A DNA stretch of 64,000 bases from Leptodontidium sp. MPI-SDFR-AT-0119 (Eukaryota; Ascomycota; Leotiomycetes; Helotiales; Leptodontidiaceae). Shown here piece after piece: positions 1-10,646 of this stretch (its first letter is position 1; each line of letters starts with the position of its first letter). Both the position numbers and the translations under genes were made by a program. The stretch is taken from positions 714,147-778,146 of the forward strand of contig JAHLEZ010000027.1 in the NCBI GenBank assembly GCA_020726505.1, read 5' to 3'. The notes beneath the pieces are model-generated. The model was not told the DNA's origin. It did not search any database and saw only the letters and a program-made list of their open reading frames with translations.

Positions 1-919
1 ATTGAGACGGATCACACCGAGTTTTCGGCCTATCAGCGGAAATACTGGTTGAACGACAAATGTCACGGGCGGTCATGGCCACGCTCAGGCTGGTGGGGTA
101 CAGTAGAGACGCAGGGGGTAGCGGACACTAAAGGAACCCCGAGATTTGTCAGAGAGCTCCATCCCGCTCCAGTAGGATTACTTCATGTACCGAAATGTCA
201 AATCATCAACAAGTCGATAGATCGGCCTCGAGGATGGGCCGAAGTTGCCAATTGCCTGTTGGAATTATGATCACGTGAATGCGATGGGGGTTGGAAGGGC
301 GGGTGTAGAAGGATAGATCTGATCTTTCTCAATAACCATGTGAAAAAGACATAAATTTAATCCAGACCGTTGAAAAATCAGACATAGCATTAAACAGGCT
401 GCTTGGAGAAGCCTTTTTGTCAGTTGCGATTCCACGAAGTCAACATCTTTGAACTGTTCTTATCGTCTTATACGATGATATGGGGTCAGGAGAACCAGCC
501 CATCACTGCTACACCAGTTTTCCATCGCGTTTTTTTTTTTGGAACTCAATCTGTGTGCATTAACGTGGATGCCAAAATAAAGAAGCCCAAAGATCTGAGG
601 AGAGAGAATTCGGCTTCTAGAATACGCAAGTAAGTCTTGTTATTTGAAGGTTACAACCAGAAGAGCTCTTCGGCCCCAGGAGGCCCCAGGACTCAGTAGA
701 TTATCTCATTCAATTAATCAAATAGATCCTGGGGAGGATATTTCATTAGAGAATTTTGTCTCATTTGAATCCGAAGAATTTTTTCATCTCTCATCACTTA
801 TGGGCAAAATATCAGGATGTTGGTCAGGTGGGAAGGGCGAAAGGGATTTTACAGGGATTCACTTAAATGCACACGGAGAATGACAAAGACTAGTGTGTCT
901 GAATTGTGTAACCTGACAA
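1..919. other. Left-edge intergenic stretch without a supported gene
   Basis: No convincing coding region. Short open frames near 49-270, 403-633 and 644-883 have no recognisable domain and unbiased composition. The first 60 bases read open in one frame with an aromatic-rich end (AYQRKYWLND), which could be the tail of a gene that lies off the left edge, but this is too short to call. There is a run of ten T residues near 530-540. Confidence 0.5.
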
Positions 920-1978
920 CTACAAATATCCATGTTCACGGTAGAACCTCTCCGCTCCAGGGTGCAATGGAAACACTGTCTTGGCCATTTCCCTAGGATT
1001 CAAGGGCCAACTAATGGGCGACTTATCACCTGGGAACTGATGGTAATTGACTTCGATCTTAGCCTTCTTTGTCACCATGATCCAAGTGAGGAGGTATGCG
1101 ACATCGTCTGGAAGATCATCGCGGCACATGAGGAGGAAGTCCACAAACTCCACTGCTGGAATCTCGGTCTTCAAGCTCTTCCAGTAACCGGCAGGGATTG
1201 TTGAAGCGGGCAGACCAGTGGTTTCTTCGATAGTCTTCATCGCTTCCGCCTCAGCCGGCAGGGGGATGAAGGCCCGAGGACCGTCAATCAGTTGACTCCA
1301 CCAATCTGTCATCAAAGCCTCGTTGATAACCGCGTTGAATCCAAGTTTGGGATCCTGGCAGGGAATAAGACACTCCTCAGGCCTGTTGGCGTAAACCACC
1401 TCCCCTCCCCAAGATTTGATGGCGTCGACCGAGACGCCGTGAGCCTCAAGATAACGATGACAGACAAATCCAATCGGAGACTCTCCATCAGGTCCCAGAA
1501 TGATCTTAAGCTTAGGTTTCTTGGCTCGGAGGTCTGCAAAGGTTTCACAGCCGAGTGAAGGATCCACGGCGAGGATCATTCGATCGTTCTGAGGAATCGT
1601 CGCCAGACCTCTCAAGTGTGATGCCGGACCCCGCGAAGCCCAGGCACTAGTTCCTGTCAGCGCATTCTTAAGTAGCGCAACCGGCGTGTTTATGGCAATA
1701 TCAGCGAATCCCGAGCTGATGGAATCGGTAATTTCCATCCCTCCCCCAGCGACACTCCAGATGCAAGTTCTGCTAGCTGGGCCGCAGCGCTCTGAAAACT
1801 CCTGTGTCAAGAATGACATGATTCGATGGAAATTGGCATGACCCCAGTCACCAACACAACGCAGAATGAAGCTGCGGTCAATGGTTGGGTCATCTTTTCC
1901 GACCAATGTATGAACCGGAAGATCAGTTGGCTTGTCTCTGCCCTTCCAATCGATTGCTGCGGCGATGGGGATCGACAT
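920..1978 (-). CDS. TAXI-family (NMT1-like) solute-binding protein, 352 aa, single exon
   Basis: A single uninterrupted reading frame of 352 residues. The layout matches the TAXI branch of TRAP-transporter solute-binding proteins (NMT1-like periplasmic binding fold): an early segment with CIWSVAGGGMEITDSISSG and FADIAINTPVALL, which fits the glycine-rich ligand-binding start, then a second lobe (ETFADLRAKKPKLKIILG) and a C-terminal helix region. In bacteria such proteins capture small organic acids in the periplasm for a TRAP permease. Here I see no signal peptide or membrane segment and no permease subunit nearby, so the protein is probably cytosolic and may bind a ligand for another purpose. 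The absence of introns and the bacterial family suggest an old horizontal transfer; that is inference. Family confident, function uncertain. Confidence 0.8.
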   Translation of the reverse strand: MSIPIAAAIDWKGRDKPTDLPVHTLVGKDDPTIDRSFILRCVGDWGHANFHRIMSFLTQEFSERCGPASRTCIWSVAGGGMEITDSISSGFADIAINTPVALLKNALTGTSAWASRGPASHLRGLATIPQNDRMILAVDPSLGCETFADLRAKKPKLKIILGPDGESPIGFVCHRYLEAHGVSVDAIKSWGGEVVYANRPEECLIPCQDPKLGFNAVINEALMTDWWSQLIDGPRAFIPLPAEAEAMKTIEETTGLPASTIPAGYWKSLKTEIPAVEFVDFLLMCRDDLPDDVAYLLTWIMVTKKAKIEVNYHQFPGDKSPISWPLNPREMAKTVFPLHPGAERFYREHGYL

Positions 1979-2828
1979 TCTCAGATGATGCTACTGACAA
2001 GATAGCGAGGGGATTATTTGTCAAAAAAGTTTAAGTTTCTCAAGTTTGCTCGATGATCTGAGCATAGACGAGTTGTGTTTAGCAATAGCAGTCAGAAGGA
2101 GTTCGCAGCTTTTAAGAGGATTCATCAGCTCCCTGGCAGCCATTTGATTAGCCAAGACTGCCCGCATATTGCCCGCTCCTCTCGTCGTCTCCTCCGTTTG
2201 CAAAGATGAGCCGGACATTTTCTTGCGCAGCTTGTCCGACTGTTACGAGAGCTATCGGTGGGGTACATGAGATGTGTAAACAAACCGTACTATACCGCTT
2301 GGCTGGCACTTGAAACTCGTAGGATGCTGGTGGGGTTTTGCCTTTGTAGAAACCTTAATTCTGCCCACACAAAACTGCTCCTGGCAGAAAAAGGTGGTGA
2401 CGTAACTTACCCCCAGCACCTTCGTACCTTACCCCAAGTGGTTGTCAATTCCTCCAGAGTAGTGGACCTTGTGTGAAAACTGGAGAAGTCGTTGTCCCAT
2501 ATTGGCAGCAAGAATGATTCTTGACCAGCTTTGCCTCGCTTCGTGGTTGGCGGGCATTGCTCAGTCAGATTTGTCCTACTTACTGTTTTAGGTACCTGCT
2601 TTTCCGAATTCGAGAAAAAGATACGGCTCTCTACATCCCTTGATCAGCGACAAAAGTTCAAGTCAAACAATAGACGGAGATCCAGTTCAAGAGGGGAAGG
2701 GCAAGCCCGATTCTGAGTTTGAGGGCTAACATACATGGTGGCCTGACCAGAAACTGGCAGCCATTTGGGTTCTTCAGATAGTGCCCCCCCTTGCTTTGAA
2801 ATGCATTGCGGACATTCTTGGTGGGGTA
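1979..2828. other. Intergenic region, divergent from the TAXI-like gene
   Basis: About 850 bp upstream of the minus-strand TAXI-like gene. The open frames here (2021-2218, 2258-2476, 2531-2716, 2644-2871) are short, overlap each other on both strands and have no recognisable domain. The right end is the TA target site of the Tc1/mariner relic. I see no RNA gene or clear promoter motif. Confidence 0.5.
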
Positions 2829-4121
2829 CAGCCGTTCCGATAACTAGCTTAAAACCGCGATTGGTAGCCAAGCCTCACCTACTTTTCGCTTTGCCTCCCC
2901 CTCGTGCATACCACGATTTCTTACCACCACTTGCATTACCACTAAACCACCTTTAAAATAGGCCGTAAGTAGCTCAAATTAAAGCTTAACATTAGAGCTA
3001 TTTACTAATAAAAAATTTTTTAGGTCTACTATAACTCCTCGATTATTTGCACTCGAAGTGGCACGCCTAGAGCATGCGTTGTAGGAACCCGGGGTATAGT
3101 TAATTATACCTTACCTACGAGAGCTTGCTTAACGATTCTACTACTCCCTACCTACCGTATACTTTTATAAAGCTAGAGTATTAGCTGGTAGGCCTCCTAG
3201 CCGCTACGTAAGTGGTCTTCGATGTGTTATTACCTTTAAAAAAGAGTGGGCTATGAAGTTATTACTTAATTAATAACTATAATTATACCTTAACCAGATT
3301 TAAACCTTTTTTAACGAAGAGTACGACGTTTAGGTTTATATATCAATTATTAAAGCTATATTAAATCAAATTCGCCTTATAAGAAAGAAGCTTAAAGTTA
3401 CGGCGGCTTAATAAGATACGGAGTTACGTAGGGAATGGTAATACGGTTTATAAGACCTTATAGCGGACCAAATTATCTACGTAAACGAGTTAGGCTTGGA
3501 CGATCGTACTAAAGATAGGTAATATAGTCGTGCGGCCTTAGGGGCAAGAGTAAAGGTCAAACGTTAACTAGCAAGTAAAACTCGTGTCTTTATTTTTAAA
3601 GAAGAGGATCGTATAATAATTGGCGTATCTTTTAGAGCCGGAGTAGCTTTTTTGGCCGTGGATTTGACAGGTGTTAAAAGCACTAGATCCGGGGGTAGGC
3701 CATCTAACTTAGCTTGCATCGCCTCCTTTTGTTTCTTGCGTATACCTTGCGTAAAAGACTTCGTAATTAATGTATCCTCCGTTAGAATAGACCCCCTAGC
3801 TTTCTTGTTCTTTAATTTGCGTATAATAGGTCTCTAATCCACCGCGAAGTGGTCCAATGTTCGGGTTAAGAGGCGCCCTACTCTTTTGGAATTTTCATTT
3901 ACCACCGATTTGTGGCTACGCAAAACCTTCTCGGAATCTTTCGATAGCATATTAATTATAAAGTCTGTAAAGTGGCAGATTATTTGGAATAATAGTTGTG
4001 GAGATATTAGAGAGTGAGTATTAGTAGTGAGGGGGTTTGGGGGGGGGGGGGGGGCGCAAAGCGAAAAGTGGGTGAGGCTCGGCTACCAATCGCGGTTTTA
4101 AGCTAGTTATCGGAACGGCTG
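2829..4121 (+). mobile_element. Degenerate Tc1/mariner DNA transposon with long terminal inverted repeats
   Basis: The ends are inverted copies: the left starts CAGCCGTTCCGATAACTAGC (2829 on) and the right is its reverse complement ending at 4121, with similarity over about 65 bp. Both ends are flanked by TA (2827-2828 and 4122-4123), the Tc1/mariner target. The 1.3-kb body is AT-rich and full of stops, but near 3457-3565 the plus strand still reads DQIIYVNELGLDDRTKDR then, after a stop, YSRAALGARVKVKR. This is the central DDE transposase block (usually YVDESG followed by a basic RGxRG-like segment). It is a dead copy, apparently RIP-damaged. Its right end lies 175 bp before the SDR start codon. 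A run of 15 G residues lies just inside the right repeat. Confidence 0.85.
3457..3580 (+). pseudogene. Tc1/mariner transposase relic (DDE block)
   Basis: The only recognisable coding trace inside the 1.3-kb element. One frame preserves the segment around the second acidic residue of a Tc1-type DDE transposase (IIYVNE, where the family has YVDE) followed by LGLDDRTKDR and a basic tail. Stops appear both upstream (TAA at 3439-3441 and 3451-3453) and within (TAA at 3520-3522), and the conserved aspartate reads as asparagine through a G-to-A change. No protein can be made. Confidence 0.65.
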
Positions 4122-4298
4122 TAGCTCCCCTCTCCGAGAAGGCCGGGCGTCCCGGATGCGAAACAAGGGCGCTGAACCCCATCAACACAGCGACAGAGTC
4201 CTGTGTACGTTTTACAAGAGTACGAGAATTAGTACAACAGTCATTCTCAGTAGCATTCTCAAGCTGAAATTGCACATCGTTGTCATATCAACTAGAAA

Positions 4299-5419
4299 AT
4301 GGGTTCTGTTAGCGAAGACAAAGTGGCCATTGTGTCCGGAGCAGTTGTAAGTAACTGTGACTGTATTCCTGTACCAAAGGTCCAATTCTGATTTTCACGC
4401 ACCGAGGTATTGGAGAGGCTCTCCTCCGAACCCTGCTAGGAAAAGGATGGAAGGTTGGTGCTTTGGATCTCGACGATAACCTGGGAAGCGCTCTTGAGAA
4501 AGAATTTCCGGAGAAAGTCATCTACATTCGTTGCGATATGAGCAGTTATGATCAACAAGCAGTTGCTTTTACTCAAGTTTTCAAAAAATGGGGCCGTATT
4601 GATGCATTCTGCTCCAATGCTGGCGCTTCTGAGAATTCTCAGATCTATAAACTTGACTATCGGGGCAAGGACACGTAGGTTTTGTGCAATGTCAATCTGA
4701 AAGCCCTGCTAATCTGCTTTTAACAGAATTCCACCTGAACCGAACTGTCTCCCGACTCGAGTAAGCTTTTTCGGGTTCTTGTACGATGTTCAGCTCTCCA
4801 TTCACTTTATGAGGCAAAACCCAACACCAGGAGGGGCCATTGTTGGAACAAGTAGTAGTCTTTCAACTCATCCGACTCCATCTATGCCCGAGCATGCCGC
4901 GGCAAAAGCTGCAGTGAGTGACCTCGCCAATTAATTATTGTACGAGATTCTAACAATAATAAGATGAATGTATTTACGAGATCGTCAGCACCATTCCTGA
5001 AATCGGTGAGCTCCAATTCGTTCCTCTACAATTCGGCGAAGCTAACATTGCTCAGCAAGAGAACATCACTATCAATACTGTGCTACCTGGTATGGTCCCT
5101 ACGCGCAACATTCCGTCACAAATGCGGGAAATTTTTGATGGATAGTAAGCTTATTTCCATTCCCTCGGAGAGACTTATACTGATGCCAAACAGCCTCACT
5201 CCAGTTGACACCATTATCACGGCGTATCTCAGATTGCTGGAAGATCCTTCTCTGTATGGGCAGAACCTTGACACCTTCAGAAACGAGATTGTGGCTCTGC
5301 CTGAGCAACCTTGGATACACCCTGATGTAGTGAAGACAACGGAAGTCTGGGAAGGGCAATTCCTTGCTTTCCATGGGCAGCCGTCTTGCCTTCCAAACAC
5401 TCATCCCTTCAGGAGTTAG
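4299..5419 (+). CDS. Short-chain dehydrogenase/reductase (SDR), 276 aa, seven exons
   Basis: Exons by eye: 4299-4350, 4407-4674, 4727-4760, 4794-4913, 4964-5005, 5056-5144, 5194-5419; all later junctions use GT-AG and keep phase. The protein starts MGSVSEDKVAIVSGA (Rossmann strand and glycine motif), continues ALLRTLLGKGWKVGALDLDD, has the NAG motif in FCSNAGAS, and a serine-rich GTSSSLSTHP strand. SDRs use NAD(P)H to reduce or oxidise carbonyl/alcohol groups. Two oddities: the catalytic YxxxK reads HAAAK (tyrosine replaced by histidine), and the only in-frame canonical splice for intron 1 that I found changes the second glycine of TGxxxGxG to serine. The gene may therefore encode a non-catalytic or damaged SDR. 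An intact, related SDR elsewhere in the genome would be a useful comparison. Confidence 0.75.
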
Positions 5420-6163
5420 AGATACAGTAATCTTTACGGGCGGATAGTTTGATTAATGACCACAATGTTCTCTTAGCTGTAGGAGTGTACCAAATCTTTG
5501 AATTCCTTTGGCCTGAAATAATTGGTCTATGAGATTGACCTTATTCAAAATCCAAATGCTCCGTGGAAGTGGACACAATATAAACATATTTAACGTTGCA
5601 CAATAGTCTTGCTCCTTGTATTATGATCTGGTTATGTGGGTATACACTTATCAATCGGTCTCTTACATCGGCCCTGACAGATTGCTTCTACTCGTGTCTA
5701 GTCCCTTTTAAGTCTTTAGTTATAGCATTATCAAAATTATGCCTATTAATCTATTCAAGACATAACTTAGCGCTAGGGGTAGAGGAATAGGATGATACAT
5801 ACAAATCCAGTTCACTTTCTCACAAGATTGGAAGATGACAGCGAACTAAGTTCACATATTTGTCCATTCGAGGCGTTCTTGTCTTTCGTGGCTGAAATTA
5901 GCCAGTAAGAAATTCGGGGCACGTGTGATCAAGAAATCTTGCAGAAGGTTTTGTCAAAGGGTCATGTATATTGTGTGTACTACTCTACGCGGCAGAAGGC
6001 CGGAGAGCGCATTTCCACTACAACTAGCACCTCAAATGTTCAGGCCCGAGCAGATCTCTATCGTGCACTGCAGTCATTCCAAGACCCGGCACATTCTCTA
6101 ACGAGATCAAGTCATGGCCTTCGAAATATCGAAGACAATTTCTTGAACGTAATTAGCGTATTC
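5420..6163. other. Intergenic, convergent between SDR and MFS fragment
   Basis: About 740 bp between the 3' ends of the SDR and the minus-strand MFS fragment. Small open frames (5596-5790, 5939-6241) have no recognisable domain; the second overlaps the MFS tail in antisense. No repeats or RNA genes recognised. Confidence 0.45.
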
Positions 6164-6750
6164 TTAAAGAACCGAGTCCGAGTGCCCTTTGCCTTCCACA
6201 GTGATATTGGTCTCCTTGGCGTGTGTCTTGAGAGTCTTTGACATTGCAAACTGTGTATGATTCGTCATGAACGGACTTGCATCCTTGGCGAGTAGTCCGC
6301 AGAGGAGGGCGATCACAGTGAATGGTATGGTCACATAGAACACCATCTTGAAGGCATGACCATAGGCGTTCCGTACAGCTTCCCGCAGTGCTAGCTCGAC
6401 GACTGGGGTCACTCCTTCAATTCCTTTCAACGCGCCAGGTACACCTAGATCAAACTGGATGGCTCTAGGTACAATCTTTGGCAAATCCGCAGGGTTCAGG
6501 TCATTTTGTATCGCAGCTTTTGCTACTTCGGGTCCCACATAATGTGCAAATCGATTGTTGAATACCGTGTTGTGAATTGCGCCTCCCACTGCTCCTCCCG
6601 AAGCCCGCATAGTGCCCAAGAGTCCGATCGCCACGCCCAATCTCGAATGTGGAACGTGTAAGCTAGCCATGACATAGGCAAGGAGCGTAATCAGAGGGAA
6701 CAACGACGTGCCAAAAGCAGGGAACCAGATGAAGCCTAGTTTGTTATTGG
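6164..6750 (-). pseudogene. 5'-truncated TRI12-type MFS transporter (last membrane segments only)
   Basis: The minus strand encodes about 190 residues matching the C-terminal end of fungal 14-helix MFS pumps of the trichothecene-efflux (TRI12) type: LGFIWFPAFGTSLFPLITLL, RLGVAIGLLGTMRASGGAVG, then the FYVTIPFTVIALLCGLLAKD helix and a hydrophilic tail ending at 6164. Full-length members are about 550-600 residues. Upstream of about 6750 the reading frame loses similarity and the sequence turns AT-rich, so the first two thirds of the gene are missing. The likely cause is deletion or transposon-mediated breakage. It may once have been an exporter for a secondary metabolite; that is inference. 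Confidence 0.75.
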
Positions 6751-7792
6751 GGTAGACCGTAGTTATTATGCGAGTAGTCCTTGGTAAGTGAACGGGTGAT
6801 AAATACGTCAGAAGCGGTGGTGATTAAGGAGAAAAGTACTATAATAAACGAAAGTAGCATAGAAAAGACAAAAAAATAAAAGATAATATTTACTAAGGAA
6901 AGATAATCCTCAAGACGGGACTAAGAAGATAGGATAAGGCTGTGGGTATTATGGCTGCGGCCTAGTAAGCTTAAGTATGGGCTAAACTGCGGGGGCGACA
7001 TGTCTACAAAGCCACACGAAGCAAATCCAGCCGACCTATGAAGTTTTCGGCTCCGAGAGATTTGTAGTGGACAATTTTAATTTTTAATAAAGATTACACA
7101 GCATTTTATACACACTTCAAAAAACATCAAAAGGCGACCAACCTGAGATTGCAATAATCAGGGATATAATTGGCTCAAGAGTCGTGCACCTTTTCTTGCA
7201 TATCGTGTCCAGATGTGCATTTTGGCTGGCGTACCGCCGTGTGATGCGTTGCTCCACTAGGGTCAGTCTCGTCATCCGCGATTTCGAGACGACACAGCTC
7301 GGTAATAAGTCCTTCTTACTTGGTGGCTGCAAAGCTAGTACCATTATAAATACGTCTGGACAACGCACCAAAAGGGCCTCTTGAGTTGCAAAGTGTCGGC
7401 CAGTTTCCGCCTCGAACTTGCAAGTTCTTTTGACTGCAGCCTTATTTCAGATTTTCGACACGTCACCTATCTCGTATCTTGTCATCACTGTCTTTTCGGC
7501 CCCATGGGCTCATAAGAAATCCTGTGGAAGAAGCTTTGTATCACAGAGCTCATATTGCGAACGTCTACACCGGAATAGCTGACCCTAGAGAGCACGAAAC
7601 GTCCGCTCTTATGGAAGTTGTTCTTTACAGCAACATCTTTACCACCGGCGAAAACTTCATGGGGAACTCTCAGCAGCTCCCTGCACACCGTCACACCGTG
7701 TAAAAAAAATGACGATAAATGATCTTTTTATTCAGTGGATCTCTGGACAGAAATCGGAAGTGGTCAAGATGCTCGCCTGCAAAAACGGCAGC
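6751..7792. other. Intergenic, AT-rich break region then 3' flank of HeLo gene
   Basis: The first 350 bp are AT-rich and begin where the MFS homology stops, consistent with a decayed insertion, although I found no terminal repeats or target duplication. From 7100 on the composition returns to normal. Open frames at 7117-7371, 7184-7384, 7479-7703 and 7485-7694 overlap on opposite strands and match no family I know. Confidence 0.4.
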
Positions 7793-9655
7793 TCAAACAT
7801 TCTCAGCTGCCAGCTCAAGTACATTGACAACCTGTTTCCTGAAAGCTTGCTGCAGTTTCAAGTCTTCCTTCGTGTCATTAGCCACATCAAAGTCCCCAGA
7901 AAGACAACTGAGTACTACATCTCGATATTTCTTTCCTACTCTTGACTCAAGACGTCGCTCTGCATACTTCATCAGCTGTTTCTGAACCGCGTAGGGATCT
8001 CGAACATAGGCAAAGTTGTTGCGCTCAAATGTTAATGCTGGCTCCCAGAGACCTTATCATGAACTTAGTTTGCAGGTTCCTATTGGCTCCACTGCGGGAC
8101 AGACTCACCAATCTCGAGTAACACAACTCCCAGAGCATATATGTCATGTTTCTTCGTGAAAGCTTTGTCGGGTTCGCCTTGACGCTCAGGATGTCGATAT
8201 AAATCTCGCGAGGGGCAATAATCGGAAACGCCTGTGGATACAAAGATGTCGGGGCGACTGAACTCAAAGCCCAAGACCCAGGGCTCGGTGTACTCGATTG
8301 CTGGCTTACCCTTTTCGATACTTGGATTCGGGAAGAAGAGCACATTCTCACTCCGAAAGCTCTCATGGACCCATTTAACCATGTGCAGCTGAGATATGCA
8401 CTTTGCCAGAGCTAGTGCGAGCATAAACTTGTCCCCAAGAGACACTCTCGCTTCTCTGTCGCCCAAAAGCTGCAGTAAGTCCATCGGCTTACCGTTCAAC
8501 CTCTCTGGCTGAATTTCGAACACGAATGCGATTGATTTCTGCTGCGCAATATATTTCCAGCCTATACAACGTGGGATGCGAAAGACCTGCTCCTTTGGTT
8601 GGCGAAGAAGCTTTGCCAATGCATCGACACGTCGTTGAGTCCTTGGAGAGATATCCTGCATTTGGAGATTCTCTGATGATGTAGATGGCAGATGATCATA
8701 GGCAAACTTCTCCAAGAGCAATGTGCGACCATCCTCATGGGCGATAGAGAACTTGGTACTCACGGGTATTGTACTCTGGAGCAGGGCCGTCCAAGATTCG
8801 CCTTGCAGCTCAAATGACTCGGAAGGATTGCCGCATTGATTGTCATAAGCCGTAAGTCGTAAGTTCGCATCCATGTCAAAGCCAAGGGCTCTTGAGCTTG
8901 CATCATTTTGAAGTCGTTGAAGATGGCCAAGGTCCACCCCCAGAGTTGAGGCATTGCAGTAGAACTTGATCTGATCGTGGAGCTCGTTATTCAAATCTTT
9001 GAAGTTGCGCACAATCGCCCCGACTCTCTTTTTATCCCAAATAGACCATCGAATTTGACGAAGGGGAGAAGCAGTGTTCTTCCGGGACACGTCGATGGGC
9101 GACAATGAATACGAAGATAGATTCGGTGGACTGTGATTGAGAAGCGCGGTCTCTTTATCGATGCTAGAGGTTGAAGACGACGCGCGGTTTGATTTATCGG
9201 CAGAACTCTTGGATCTGTATCGTTGCTCTAACAACTCTGTGACTTCCCCCAGGATAGTCTTCAGTTGTCGGAGTTTGATCCTGATTTGTTCCTGTACATC
9301 AGGCTCAAACTGCTGAAACAAAGTCTCCCCTCCGTAGATCTGTAATCATCAACATATCGATCTATGTGAGGATGGGCAAGTTTGAAGGTCACAACGATCT
9401 TCGCAACTTACTAAAGCATTCTCAAATAGCAGTCGGCGGAGAGTTATTGTCTTATTGCTCTCATTTACGACTCTGTCGTATAGATACGTGGTATCCTACA
9501 ATTGTATGGGAGATGTTAACTATCGTGCGCAGATGGAGCGTGTATACCTCATCGAATGCCTTGATATCCGAAATCAGCTCGGCAGTTCTCTCCGAAAGCT
9601 TTATCAATTGGTCTAGTATCGCCAACGAGAGACCAGCTACGCTCAGTGGGTCCAT
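7793..9655 (-). CDS. HeLo-domain protein with C-terminal pseudokinase (DUF7580-like), 560 aa
   Basis: Exons by eye: 9655-9548, 9495-9412, 9339-8109, 8052-7793; the joins keep frame. The N-terminus (MDPLSVAGLSLAILDQLIKL, then DTTYLYDRVVNESNKT) matches HeLo/prion-inhibition domains, helical bundles that in HET-S and its kin form pores in the plasma membrane. The middle is a low-complexity serine-rich linker. The C-terminal half is kinase-like but inactive: the catalytic loop reads HESFRSENVLFF instead of HxDLKxxN, the DFG position reads GFE, while DIYALGVVLLEIG (helix F region) and the last lobe (MKYAERRLESRVGKKYRDVV) are kept. It probably acts as a regulated cell-death or defence protein. It is divergent from the kinase-ankyrin gene starting near 10.65 kb. 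The gene looks intact. Confidence 0.8.
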
Positions 9656-10646
9656 AATGGTTATCGCGATGCTCGTGGCAGTAGACAATGTTGAGAGCTG
9701 CAATGGCCTTCTCTGCTGAGTAGTTCAAAGCCTTACGAGACCAGAAGACTTCGACTGCGGTGCGGCGATACTCAACCTTATCGGGAAAATGCGAATTTGA
9801 ATGGCGAAGACTCTTTCATATGTATCCCTACCAAACATGCGTAACAAAGCAAATCCAGAAACACAAATAAACACCGAGGCAGTGAATGTGGATGCCTGGT
9901 GCGGCTGAAGCTGAACAATTCATGCGTATTTTTCAGCATGTGGCCATCCCTCACGAATACAAGGCTGCGAGGAACATTCAGGCTGCCATGATGGTTATCG
10001 CCTTAATCGATGCAAATGCTGAGCTTTAGCGTGGCCAGCAAAGCCAATCAGAAAACCAAGTTTAGGGATTATCACGTGAGTGCAAACCGTGCAGCTGTTG
10101 CCTCAGGCGCTCAGGCCATTGTTTTTTTCATGCCTAAAGCAGACAACCAGTAAGTCACCTGCAGTGGTCGAACAAATGGCCTGAGGATGGCTATTGATGG
10201 ATTCGCAAAGACCTGGTCTCCAGAATCGCGAGGGAAAAAAAGGTACAAAATAACCGCAGAGCAGTGTGCGTGTCGGACCGGATTCTCAGCCGTTTGCTCG
10301 AGGTGTGTCCCAAGTAACGTGATCAAATTTTAATGGCACTAAACTCCTCTTGGTAATGGCCTGAGTGCCTGAGGTAATGCAGCTGTCGTTTGCGCCAAGA
10401 CCCTGTCGTGCGATATGTGTCAGGCGATCAATTATGTAAGCTAGCTTAGTTCGGTGCCATATATGCTGCCTCGACCTGAAAATCAATCCCCAAATCACAC
10501 AGCGACCCAGGCCATCTCCTCCACACTGCTGAAACGCATTAGTCCAATGCCGAATACCAACTATGGACGGCAATCTCGGAGTTGTATCGCTAGAGGCAAA
10601 GAACACAACCATATGTCTACTAATTGATACTGATTGCGCATTGTAG
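9656..10646. other. Shared upstream region of the HeLo and kinase-ankyrin genes
   Basis: About 990 bp between two divergent genes. It contains a 280-bp miniature element (10098-10377, listed separately). A 45-codon open frame at 9892-10029 (starts MPGAAEAEQF, ends LIDANAEL) has alanine/glutamate-rich, helix-like composition but no recognised homology; I do not call it a gene. The first exon of the kinase-ankyrin gene should lie near 10,400-10,640, but I could not place a start codon with an in-phase GT donor. Confidence 0.5.
10098..10377. mobile_element. Miniature inverted-repeat element (280 bp) with 8-bp target duplication
   Basis: Left end TTGCCTCAGGCGCTCAGGCC and the reverse complement of the right end TTACCTCAGGCACTCAGGCC match at all but two positions. 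The element is flanked by TGCAGCTG on both sides (10090-10097 and 10378-10385). No coding capacity. The 8-bp duplication fits hAT-type transposases, although the tips do not start with CAG, so the superfamily is not settled. It lies between the divergent HeLo and kinase-ankyrin genes. Confidence 0.85.

Noticed and set aside
4021..4275. Minus-strand ORF rich in proline
   Set aside because: Runs through the Tc1/mariner right inverted repeat and the poly-G tract; it mirrors part of the left repeat and is not a gene.
6164..6241. Plus-strand ORF 5939-6241 overlapping the MFS tail
   Set aside because: Antisense to a recognisable MFS C-terminus and without its own domain.
10286..10612. Minus-strand 108-aa ORF overlapping the miniature element
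   Set aside because: Starts outside and ends inside a transposable element, with no domain; probably chance.
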